A stretch of DNA of 64,000 nt from Gavia stellata. Its lineage: Eukaryota > Chordata > Aves > Gaviiformes > Gaviidae. Below are positions 54,601-60,360 of this stretch, piece after piece (within the stretch, counting starts at the first letter, position 1; each line of letters begins with the position of its first letter). The stretch is from positions 24,001,943 to 24,065,942 of the forward strand of contig NC_082600.1 in NCBI RefSeq assembly GCF_030936135.1. Direction: 5' to 3'. A program made the position numbers and the translations under genes. The notes under the pieces were generated by a model. It searched no databases. It was not told where the DNA came from and saw only the letters and a list, made by a program, of their open reading frames with translations.

Positions 54601-57600
54601 ATGAATGAATTTAAAAATGAATGAAATGTTTTTAAAAATGAAGATAAGGAGTTTGTTTATGCAAACTGGACCAAATTTTCTGGTGAACTACAAAATGGCT
54701 AATAGGTGGCAATATTTTTTTAGCTATTGTGGAGTTCCACGTTCTCTTCTCCTATCCAGTATTTATTGCAGTCTCTTCACTTAATCAAAGCTTCTTGTAA
54801 AGAAGAAGGTTTCTTTATGAATGTTGCTTTTACTTTATCTTTTCAGTTAGCAGTTAACATAACCTAGCTTATTCTTAGTTAATTTCTAAGGAAATAATGT
54901 GATGTTATTTTCTGTAAAAAATGTTAATCACATTAAATAATAACACATGTTCACATTATGCATTGTCTCATGTACTGGGCAGTGGTCACATCTTTGAAAG
55001 TGGGTGTTTAATTTCACCATGTATGTCAGATAGCTAGCAGACCATAATGCTATACGGACTTTGGCACAACTACCGTATTTTTAATTCCATTCTGTATTTA
55101 AGCTTTTCTCAGACGCTAGGCTTAGTAATGACATCTTTTATTGACAGTAAAGACTGCAGGTTCTGAAATATTATAAGGACTGCAACTCAGTTCAGATTTG
55201 ATGTTTGGAGGCAGAAAAGAAGGTATTCTTTGTTTGAGAATGTGCAGAGATTTTAGCAAAATCTGGAGATTATAGCAAAAAAAGGTTTTCTTACCTGCAT
55301 TTGGGATGAACGTGCTGCTAACACCTACCATGCAGGTCCTAGGTTTTTCCATTCATCTGGATAGAGAGTCTGTGTTCCTTACGTTTTTCTAACTGCTTTT
55401 TTATATGATTTTTATGTATGTTTTGTTTCAGCCTCTTCCTTGTATTTTTCAGAACTTTTTATTTGAAAAAATCAATTTGAAAACTGATCATTTAACATTT
55501 CTGGGCTTTTCATTTGCCTTTATTCAGTGTCACAAACCACTTACTCCTCTCTTCCTCCTTCTATAAAGTTTCTCAGGAAAAAAACATTGGGTTTTGGGGG
55601 GTTTTTTTTTGACTTAGCAGAATTCCTTGACTTTTTCTAGTCCTGATACTGCTTTAAAGACAAGAACTCACATCAGTGCTTATGCTGATCATCCCATCTT
55701 GGAACAGTAGTAGAAACCATCATCCTGTTTGTAATGAGTTTGTGGGTCTTTGTATTTTCCAGTGGCTGGATCAAAAGGTGCTTGCTCCTATAGTGGCTGT
55801 TACAGTGCTAAGCTTCATGCTGTGAGCTTTTATCTTAACTTACATGCTGTGCTGGTGCAGTCTATCATTGTATGGCCTACTTTTGTTTTTATAGAGCTTC
55901 CCTCACTTATTGTCACTTATTTTCTAGTGACGTGCATATGATTTAGGTTACTAAATCTGATGGGCTTGGGATGGCTTTATGCCATCCTCTAATTTGTCCT
56001 GCTCAAAGATTGTAGTTTTCAAGGGGTATGTGGTGTGAATATGGGGTGTCTGTATTCATCCTGTGTTGTTCCTGATCCAGTAATCTGTTTTGAGACTGGT
56101 ACTTTCATGTATGAGCATGGTCAAAGCACAGGAAAAGCCACAATGGGGCTAATACTGAGTTGAAAGTGATAAACTCTAGCAGATCTAAGCTGTGGTTCCT
56201 GGGGTTGCTGTTTCTCTCCTGAACTACCTAGCAGATTCCTTATTATTATTATTATTTGCTCTATCCATGCTCCAACAATTCATTGCATGTAATCTTGTTG
56301 TATTGGTTACCCCTAGCAGTTGTCTGAGGAAGTAAGGTGTGGTGGGTTGACCCTGGCTGGACGCCAGGTGCCCACCAAAGCTGCTCTATCACTCCCCTTC
56401 CTCAGCTGGACAGGGGAGAGGAAATATAACGCAGGGCTCATGGGTCGAGATAAGGACAGGGAGATCACTCAGCAATTACCATCACAGGCAAAACAGACTC
56501 GACTGGGGGAAATTAGTTTAATTTATTACCAATCAAAATCGGAGTGGGATAATGAGAAAGAAAACCAAATCTCAAAAACATCTTCCCCTCACCCCTCCCT
56601 TCTTCCCGGGCTCAATTTCACTCCTGATTTCCTCTACCTCCTCCTCCTGAGCAGCACCAGGGGACAGGGAATGGGGGTTGCGGTCAGTTCATCACATGTT
56701 GTTTCTGCCACTCCTTCCTCCTCACACTCTTCCCCTGCTCCGCCATGGGGTTCCTCCCACGGGAGACAGTCCTCCATGAACTTCTCCAACATGGGTCTTC
56801 CCATGGGCCTACAGTTCTTCACGAACTGCTCCAGCATGGGTCCTTTCCATGGGGTGCAGTCCTTCAGGAACAGACTGCTCCAGCGTGGCCTCCCCCCGCA
56901 GGGTCACAAGTCCTGCCAGAAAACCTTCTGCAGTGTGGGCTCCTGTCCATGGGTCCACTGGTCCTGCCAGGAGGCTGCTTCAGCGCAGGCTTCCCACAGG
57001 GTCACAGCCTCCTTCAGGCATCCATCTGCTCTAGCATGGGGTCCTCCATGGGCTGCAGGTGGATTATCTGCTCCACCTTGGACCTCCACGGACTGTCTCA
57101 CCATGGGCTTCAGGGGAATCTCTTCTCCCATGCCTGGAGCACCTCCTTCCCCCTCCTCCTTCACTGACCTGGGTGTCTGCAGAGTTGTTTCACACATTCT
57201 CACTCCTCTCTTCTCTGGCTGCCGTTGCGCAGTTGGTTTTCCCCTTTCTTAAATATGTTATCCCAGAGGCACTACCACTGTCACTGATTGGCTCGGCCTT
57301 GGCCAGTGGCAGGTCCGGTTTGGAGCTGGCTGGCATTGGCTCTGTTGGATATAGGGGAAGCTTCTAGCAGCTTCTCACAGAAGCCACCCCTGTAGCCCCC
57401 CCCGCTACCAAAACCTTGCCATGCAAACCCAATACATTTAAGAAGTTGGTCATCTTTTGCCTAGGTAAATGGAGGTGTTAAAGGAAGAAAACTTGAATCA
57501 TTTAGAAATCATGTGTGTCTCAGACATATGAGAAGCAAAGAGTAGAGGAGAGAGAGTTGTGAATAACAAGCAGGAGGAGACCCAAAAGACTCAGAAATCA

Positions 57601-60360
57601 CGGTTCATGTAAATGCATGGACAGGTTTTTGTAATGGCAATTGATAGTGCTGTCCACATTGAAATTTTCTTTGTTACATAAGACTCCTTCACATGGATTT
57701 TACCTCTTTTTATGTGACACGTGCATCAAAATGCTAAATGCAGTCATTTTGGTTTAAGGTCCGTTTAAGAAATGCTGTCAGTATTCATTCTTATTTTTAA
57801 AATCATCAGCATCTTGCCAACGAGTTTGAGTTAAGTGTCACTCCTGAAGGAAAATCTATTTATTGGAGGATGTGTAATATCAAATAAACTGTGTGTCATT
57901 GTGGAGGAGAAAAAAATAGCAACAATATTTCATGGTCTCAATACAAAGTTGTAGACAGTTTCCATATGAGGATATAATCAATCTAGATGCAGCATTTGTA
58001 ATAAGCTTCAAGGAACTAGGTGAACATAATATAACCAGTTTTGAAATGTACAGACAAGTAACATCTGAGACAAAAATCTATGAAAATAAATACTAAAGAA
58101 AAAGGAGAAATGGCATTCTGTTGTATTTGCTTTCTGTTACAGGATTTCAAAGGGTTGTTGGCAAATTTTCAAAACTGGATTACAATCATAGCTTACAATT
58201 TTGTGAGATGTTCCAAATATTTGGAGACAATGGGTGGGCTATAGAAAAATTGTTTAGGTTTTATTCTTTTGGAGTTATTGGGATAATTTGATTAAAGTCT
58301 CGTCTATGTGGTTATCCTTGATATTGGTTGACAGTGGAATATCTAACATCTTGCGTCTTTTGGAATGTATTTTCTTCTGAGTATGGAATGTAGAAAACAT
58401 ACTTACACTCAAAGCAAGTTACTTATGGCGTTTTTCTTAAAATTTTACTGGAGTTTTTTTTTAGACAAATCTTGCAACTAGAATTGCAAGACAGTTTTAA
58501 GAAGATTGAAATACTGATATTTTTTCAGAAAAAAAGCATGATGATCGTTACCCCATATCCTTGATTTATTATTTTTGTATTTTGTTTTGCATTGCTTATT
58601 CTTGGTGTAATTGCAAATTGTTTTATTATTTTTAAGCTGCACACTGTTAACATTAATTGCCTTTCTGTTCTAGATTATTTCAAGTAATTTTGCTATAAGA
58701 AATATGTACTGTTTGTGGAATTAGTGGAAATAGTAGAATTCAGTATAAAATTTATTTAAGCCAGTTTAAAGAATCCAGTAGTTTACGTGATACATCAGGA
58801 AAATCTTGTGTTGTCCCTTTATAACTCTTTTTTTCCTGTAGTAGAAGTTGTATGTGACTTATGATAGATGTACTGTAAATTCCTTCTTAGTTTTTTAACA
58901 TTCTGTTTAAAATAAATTATAACTTGAGATAAGTAAGAATCAGGGATGGTGTGTGTAACATGAGTTGAATGAAATGTAGTATTTAGTGACGCACATGTAG
59001 TTGCAGCGCAAACTTTTCCTCTCATTTAGCGCATTTTCTAGGATTTTTTTAACCTGAAATATATCACTGTTAAAAAAAAAACCCAACCCTTGAGCACCTT
59101 GGGAAAACAGTGGAATTTTTATTAAATGTGGCTGATTTTTATTTTGAAGATGAAGTCTTCATTTCTTGGCTCTGATGAATGAGTGAAACAGGCTTTTAAC
59201 TGCTATTCTTTCATCTTCTGTGAGCAGTTTCAAAAATAATTTAAAGTTGATATACTTAATATGTAATATTTTAGAAAATAAGCAAAGCAAGTCAACCTAT
59301 GAAATGGACCTATAGGTAAGGTGTGTGCAACCAGTAGTCCTCCCTGTATTCTGCTGTGTTACTGTATTGTCTCATTTCCTCCATCTTGCTATTTGGAGGA
59401 ACCAGTGAAGAAAACCCATCTCAGTCTGCAAAGACGGTGAGAAAAGCAGGGGAACTAAAACTATCCCTACTTAGGAGACTAGATCATTTAAGGACAAGTA
59501 TACATTTGAGATCACAAATGTACCATGTCTAAATTTAAAGAAACACTGAATAAATTTGAACTGAGTTCATAACAAGCAAAAATTTTGTATTTTCACAGAA
59601 CAAAGTGTGCTAATTGTTCCTTAGATGTTAGGAATGTCTAAGGACATCCTTCCAACAATTTTCTTTAATTACTTTAGGTCACACTGGATTTCTTTTTCTT
59701 CTTTTCTAGGTCCTCAAAGAAAAGGATGACCTCAGAAGTCAGCTTCTCTCTGCTCTACACCAAATAGAAAACCTTCGGAAAGAGCTGAACGATGTGCTTA
59801 CGAAGAGAGCCCAGCAGGAAGAACTCCTCCACTGCAGAGAGGTAAAACTGAATGAAATGAAATCTCACCAGGTATCTCTTGAAGAAGAGATCAAAGAAGT
59901 TCAAGGTACTGTAAATAAATTAGAGAATGAGTTGAAAAAGCAACTCTTTCTACAAAATCAAATGCAAGCTGAAAAGGAACACTTGGAGACAGAACTTGCA
60001 ACTAGTAACTTGATCCACAAAAAAGACCAAGAAAGGCTCTTAGAAATGCAAGCAGATGTAAAAAACTTAAGCTCTGTACGTGTGGAACTAACAAACAGAA
60101 TAGCAGAAGAGGAGAAAGTCAAAAAGGAATTACGTAAGAGCCTCTCAGATCTCCAGAAACAGCAGGAATCTAAGCATGAAGAGATGACTTCAGCTAACAG
60201 GCAGCTGAAGATGGAAAGAGAAGTTCACCAACAGGAGTTGTCAGATCTTAAATCAGAGTTACAAAATGTTAAAATCAAACATGAACGAAATGTTCAAGAA
60301 CTCATGAAACTTCTTAAACAAGAAAAGGATGATGCAGAGGATCAAATTAGAATGCTAAAG
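9464..60360 (+). CDS. CEP128: CEP128, centrosomal protein 128 (13 coding exons, C-terminus outside window)
   Basis: Overall span of the spliced gene. CEP128 is a long coiled-coil protein of the centrosome. In mammals it sits on the subdistal appendages of the mother centriole, helps to anchor other appendage proteins and microtubules, and has been linked to signalling at the primary cilium. The spliced exons give 740 codons with no internal stop and compatible phases throughout. Residues 1-49 are a Ser/Asp-rich, basic head (starts [15 protein letters not shown]); about residues 40-97 begin the helical part; residues 115-160 are a less helical Ser/Arg-rich linker (contains [10 protein letters not shown]); from about 165 to 740 it is almost continuous heptad-rich coiled coil with abundant Glu, Lys, Gln and Leu. 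There is no signal peptide or membrane segment. The start is fixed by the match to the mammalian N-terminus and by an upstream in-frame stop. About 350 C-terminal residues should lie to the right of the window. Identification is from recalled family similarity, not from a search. Confidence 0.93.
9611..11029 (+). other. CEP128: CEP128 intron 2
   Basis: AT-rich, no exon seen. Contains a perfect 13-bp tandem duplication, ATGCAGAGACCTT twice, at 10613-10638. T-rich runs occur at 10812-10850. The acceptor is a strong T-rich tract ending TTTTAAG before 11030. Confidence 0.7.
11030..11116 (+). CDS. CEP128: CEP128 exon 3 (residues 50-78)
   Basis: 87 nt, phase 0 to 0. Encodes [20 protein letters not shown] and then KEQTEAIAT, the counterpart of the DTSRNLRQVDQML segment of mammals, where the helical region starts. 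The donor is ACT|GTGAGC, the acceptor TTTTTAAG. A short, well-conserved symmetric exon, so skipping it would preserve frame. Confidence 0.92.
11117..14653 (+). other. CEP128: CEP128 intron 3
   Basis: AT-rich non-coding sequence. A purine-rich stretch (GGGAGAGAGAGGGAGGAGAG) near 12910-12935 is followed by T and A homopolymers at about 12952-12964, 13028-13050 and 13078-13101. No recognisable transposon or RNA gene. The acceptor is TTTCTCTGCAG. Confidence 0.65.
14654..14780 (+). CDS. CEP128: CEP128 exon 4 (residues 79-120 and first base of codon 121)
   Basis: 127 nt. Encodes [20 protein letters not shown] followed by a Ser-rich stretch ending [11 protein letters not shown]. The LEQSI-QLRSQRL core is nearly identical in mammals. 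It ends with one base (G) of a split Gly codon. The donor is TCAG|GTAAAA. Confidence 0.93.
14781..15753 (+). other. CEP128: CEP128 intron 4
   Basis: Short AT-rich intron. AGCACCTTTTAT occurs twice at 14808-14819 and 14823-14834, just after the donor. A perfect 8-bp-arm hairpin (TGGGAGGA / TCCTCCCA, 4-base loop) lies at 15314-15333. No gene seen. Confidence 0.7.
15754..15875 (+). CDS. CEP128: CEP128 exon 5 (codon 121 to residue 161)
   Basis: 122 nt that complete the split Gly codon and encode [20 protein letters not shown], then an Arg/Ser-rich stretch and [12 protein letters not shown]. The [12 protein letters not shown] and VRFV blocks match the mammalian linker between the head and the main coiled coil. 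The SP and RS sites are candidates for phosphorylation (inference). The acceptor is CTCATAAAG, the donor CCAG|GTACAG. Confidence 0.93.
15876..18301 (+). other. CEP128: CEP128 intron 5
   Basis: AT-rich, no exon seen. A stretch at about 17420-17510 looks tRNA-derived (see the separate entry). Otherwise no repeat was recognised. Confidence 0.65.
17420..17515 (+). repeat. Possible tRNA-derived SINE remnant
   Basis: The segment reads like an old SINE head: a GT/AG-rich start, then GTCAGCTGGGTTCTGGAAGA, then a B-box-like GGTTTAAGTCT at 17475-17485 (8 of 11 against GGTTCGANTCC). No intact A box, poly-A tail or target duplication is visible, and it would not fold as a functional tRNA. It could be chance. 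Confidence 0.25.
18302..18393 (+). CDS. CEP128: CEP128 exon 6 (residues 162-191 and two bases of codon 192)
   Basis: 92 nt. Encodes [20 protein letters not shown] followed by [10 protein letters not shown]. The [17 protein letters not shown] block is almost invariant compared with mammals and opens the main coiled coil. It ends with CG of a split Arg codon. The acceptor is AATTTACAG, the donor AATCG|GTATAA. Confidence 0.94.
18394..19129 (+). other. CEP128: CEP128 intron 6
   Basis: 736 bases of AT-rich sequence with normal splice sites. No gene, repeat or RNA signal recognised. Confidence 0.7.
19130..19202 (+). CDS. CEP128: CEP128 exon 7 (codon 192 to residue 216)
   Basis: 73 nt that complete the split Arg codon and encode [20 protein letters not shown] followed by QRQET, a heptad-like helical segment matching the mammalian SDAET...LEELTEKL block. 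The acceptor is TTCTATGAAG, the donor AACG|GTGAGT (strong). It ends in phase 0. Confidence 0.93.
20860..21150 (+). repeat. Ancient CR1 LINE remnant (3' part of reverse transcriptase region)
   Basis: The plus strand keeps the pattern of the CR1 segment that encodes RPQLEY...[20 protein letters not shown]: a 'CTTCAGCTGGAATATTCTG' block, then an AGGAAGAACATTGGCCAA block and a following AG-rich stretch. The reading frame is interrupted by stops and shifts, and no 3' tail or target duplication is visible. This is old decay judged by eye; the borders are approximate. Confidence 0.5.
21400..21515 (+). repeat. TG/T-rich simple sequence
   Basis: Low-complexity stretch made of T runs and TG, TTG and GGTT steps, including TTTTGTGTGTATGTGTTTGA. 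It is an irregular microsatellite rather than a pure dinucleotide repeat. Confidence 0.6.
24600..24890 (+). repeat. Ancient CR1 LINE remnant (around reverse transcriptase motifs B to C)
   Basis: Plus-strand codons at about 24765-24800 read [15 protein letters not shown], recalling the GPVLFNIFINDL block of CR1 reverse transcriptase. The bases that follow keep the spacing of the SKFADD region but with stops and lost Asp codons. No ends are visible, and it may belong to the same insertion as neighbouring fragments. Confidence 0.45.
26510..27250 (+). repeat. Ancient CR1 LINE remnant, near-continuous over about 700 bp
   Basis: In order on the plus strand I can follow decayed versions of CR1 landmarks: an AACACAGCTTTGTCAAGAA block (26607-26625), a degenerate motif A region (26690-26735), ATTAGAGGAGTTAGTGAAGTG (26830-26850) and a relic of the FADD motif (TATGTTTGCAGATGG at 26936-26950). 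It ends near 27240 in GAAGTCCCTTCCGGCCTC, the usual CR1 3' phrase. Frame is lost many times. It is sense to CEP128 and clearly much older than the copy in intron 11. Confidence 0.55.
28662..28675 (+). promoter_or_regulatory. CTCF-like binding motif
   Basis: CCACGAGAGGGTGC agrees with the core CTCF consensus CCASYAGRKGGCRS at 12 of 14 positions, and the following TGTCTGCTAGCAG is compatible. A single motif in 64 kb is weak evidence; occupancy and any insulator role are unknown. Confidence 0.25.
29333..29449 (+). CDS. CEP128: CEP128 exon 8 (residues 217-255)
   Basis: 117 nt, phase 0 to 0. Encodes [20 protein letters not shown] followed by [19 protein letters not shown]. The VERRLQE...VERRQDQLG run is nearly identical to the mammalian protein. 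Coiled coil. The acceptor is CTTTTGAAG after a T-rich tract, the donor AGAG|GTATGC. Confidence 0.94.
29450..38332 (+). other. CEP128: CEP128 intron 8 (8.9 kb)
   Basis: No exon seen. Two stretches, about 30790-31860 and 32570-33700, are somewhat richer in GC and in short open frames than the surroundings but match nothing I know (separate entry for the first). Homopolymers: T run at 30942-30959, A run at about 32507-32522. TGTCT-type simple sequence at about 34456-34492. Confidence 0.6.
30790..31860. other. Unclassified stretch, possible decayed retroelement
   Basis: Compared with flanking intron DNA this segment has more balanced base composition and several overlapping short frames on the minus strand (for example 30796-31122 and 31336-31578, the latter Cys- and His-containing). 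The minus strand reads as interrupted protein-like text over about 900 bases. I cannot assign a family, and there are no terminal repeats or tail. It could equally be ordinary unique DNA. Confidence 0.2.
38333..38419 (+). CDS. CEP128: CEP128 exon 9 (residues 256-284)
   Basis: 87 nt, phase 0 to 0. Encodes [20 protein letters not shown] then VKCESEKNQ, the counterpart of mammalian ALKKQEAKADEHE...KNKL...EKNQ. Less conserved than exons 6 and 8. The acceptor is CACTTTTAAAG, the donor CCAA|GTAAGA. Confidence 0.92.
38420..39919 (+). other. CEP128: CEP128 intron 9
   Basis: 1.5 kb, T-rich, no repeat or gene recognised. The segment at 38925-38995 has several overlapping CAATTTC/CTAGCTTTT words, a small irregular repeat. 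Confidence 0.65.
39920..39994 (+). CDS. CEP128: CEP128 exon 10 (residues 285-309)
   Basis: 75 nt, phase 0 to 0. Encodes [20 protein letters not shown] followed by ALLHQ. NxSEGSRE-LLHQ is conserved with mammals. The acceptor is GTAATGAAAG, the donor TCAG|GTAACT. A short in-frame exon. Confidence 0.93.
39995..41212 (+). other. CEP128: CEP128 intron 10
   Basis: 1.2 kb of AT-rich sequence without a recognised repeat or gene. The acceptor is CATACATTTTAG. Confidence 0.7.
41213..41342 (+). CDS. CEP128: CEP128 exon 11 (residues 310-352 and first base of codon 353)
   Basis: 130 nt. Encodes [34 protein letters not shown] and then an acidic/basic stretch ending DDDRKIRT. Matches the mammalian VEELRTQL..AE...GLQHQVS region; the His/Gln part is divergent. 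It ends with one base, G. The donor is ACAG|GTACAA. Confidence 0.92.
41570..43360 (-). mobile_element. CR1 LINE, 5'-truncated, antisense in intron 11
   Basis: On the minus strand the element runs from about 43360 to its 3' end at 41570, where the short ATTCTATG-type CR1 tail is seen (plus strand ATTCATAGAATCAGAGAATCG). It keeps most of the reverse transcriptase region in pieces: 43281 to about 43100, then a frameshift to 43088-42907, a second shift near 42905, then back through 42810-42627 and on from 42590. A further long frame covers 42443-41658 (FNKAKC...[16 protein letters not shown]). It is non-LTR, so there are no terminal repeats; it moves by target-primed reverse transcription when intact. 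No target duplication is clear. The endonuclease and 5' end are absent. Similarity to the CR1 consensus looks high, so it is younger than the remnants in intron 7. Confidence 0.9.
41658..43281 (-). pseudogene. Broken CR1 reverse transcriptase
   Basis: Three long frames cover the reverse transcriptase, split by at least two frameshifts (near 43090 and 42905). In motif A the usual YLDFSKAFD reads YLEFSKACD (about 42688-42717), losing the first catalytic Asp. Motif C (FADD, 42450-42461) is intact, but a TGA at 42474-42476 sits four codons upstream of its Phe. The downstream frame to 41658 is open. The element could not make an active enzyme. Confidence 0.85.
43344..43374. repeat. 15-bp direct duplication at the CR1 5' edge
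   Basis: ATGTATTTATAGAAT occurs at 43344-43358 and again at 43360-43374, separated by one T. It lies where CR1 similarity stops. Because the second copy is not at the other end of the element it is not an ordinary target-site duplication; slippage or a 5' junction rearrangement is more likely. Confidence 0.7.
44637..44797 (+). CDS. CEP128: CEP128 exon 12 (codon 353 to residue 406)
   Basis: 161 nt if the first AG (44635-44636) is used; 158 nt if the second (44638-44639). With the first, the split codon is GTA (Val); with the second it is GCT and the Val is lost, with frame kept. Encodes [20 protein letters not shown], then a helix ending [17 protein letters not shown]. The EREKQ-LEK and EE-KRC-E-KDKEKA-L blocks match mammals. 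The donor is ACAG|GTAAGC. Confidence 0.92.
44798..54206 (+). other. CEP128: CEP128 intron 12 (9.4 kb)
   Basis: AT-rich, with no exon, RNA gene or transposon I can support. A cluster of CTTCAGTA words, including the 14-bp palindrome CTTCAGTACTGAAG (49699-49712), lies at 49635-49740. A-rich tract at about 50079-50125. The acceptor is ATGATTCCAG. Confidence 0.6.
54207..54557 (+). CDS. CEP128: CEP128 exon 13 (residues 407-523)
   Basis: 351 nt, phase 0 to 0. Begins [20 protein letters not shown] and ends [13 protein letters not shown]. Contains [40 protein letters not shown] and KCKKL, closely matching the mammalian AERYLSE..SEAL and [23 protein letters not shown] blocks. Strong coiled coil. The donor is TCAG|GTAAGA. 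Confidence 0.95.
56237..56256 (+). repeat. (TTA)n microsatellite
   Basis: CCTTATTATTATTATTATTT: about five perfect TTA units, roughly 80 bases from the solo LTR. Too short to be notable by itself, but it could be length-polymorphic. Confidence 0.7.
56338..57436 (-). mobile_element. Solo LTR of an endogenous retrovirus, antisense in intron 13
   Basis: On the plus strand it begins TGTGGTGGGTTGACC and ends AACCCAATACA, giving the TG...CA ends of an LTR. Read on the minus strand, a TATA-like ATATTTAAG lies near 57249-57257 about 180 bases in, and an AATAAA polyadenylation signal lies at 56522-56527 near the other end, so the sense strand is minus. I recognise this LTR family from non-galliform bird genomes but cannot name it safely. 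There is no internal gag, pol or env region on either side, so it is a solo LTR left by recombination. I see no clean target duplication: TAAGG on the left, TTTAA on the right. The long open frames inside it on both strands are artefacts of the minisatellite. Confidence 0.8.
56740..57100 (-). repeat. Minisatellite inside the solo LTR, unit about 45-50 bp
   Basis: About seven degenerate units, each with a CTGCTCCAGCATGGG-like core (near 56776, 56828, 56875, 56930, 56976, 57027 and 57070) followed by a CCATGGG-type block. Spacing is 43-55 bases. The GC-rich, stop-poor units produce the spurious open frame at 56320-57252. Confidence 0.75.
59710..60360 (+). CDS. CEP128: CEP128 exon 14 (residues 524-740)
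   Basis: 651 nt, the largest exon here, phase 0 to 0. Starts [20 protein letters not shown] and then [20 protein letters not shown], nearly identical to the mammalian [30 protein letters not shown] block. Continues as uninterrupted coiled coil through [18 protein letters not shown] and [20 protein letters not shown], ending EDQIRMLK. The donor is AAAG|GTACTT, followed 33 bases later by a C13 run. No following exon is found before the window ends, so about 350 residues are missing. Confidence 0.95.

Larger units (their letters stand above)
54558..59709 (+). other. CEP128: CEP128 intron 13
   Basis: 5.2 kb. It holds a solo LTR (56338-57436) with a (TTA)n microsatellite just upstream (about 56237-56256). 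The remainder is AT-rich with T runs, for example near 55592-55610, and no exon was seen. The acceptor is TTCTTTTCTAG. Confidence 0.75.
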
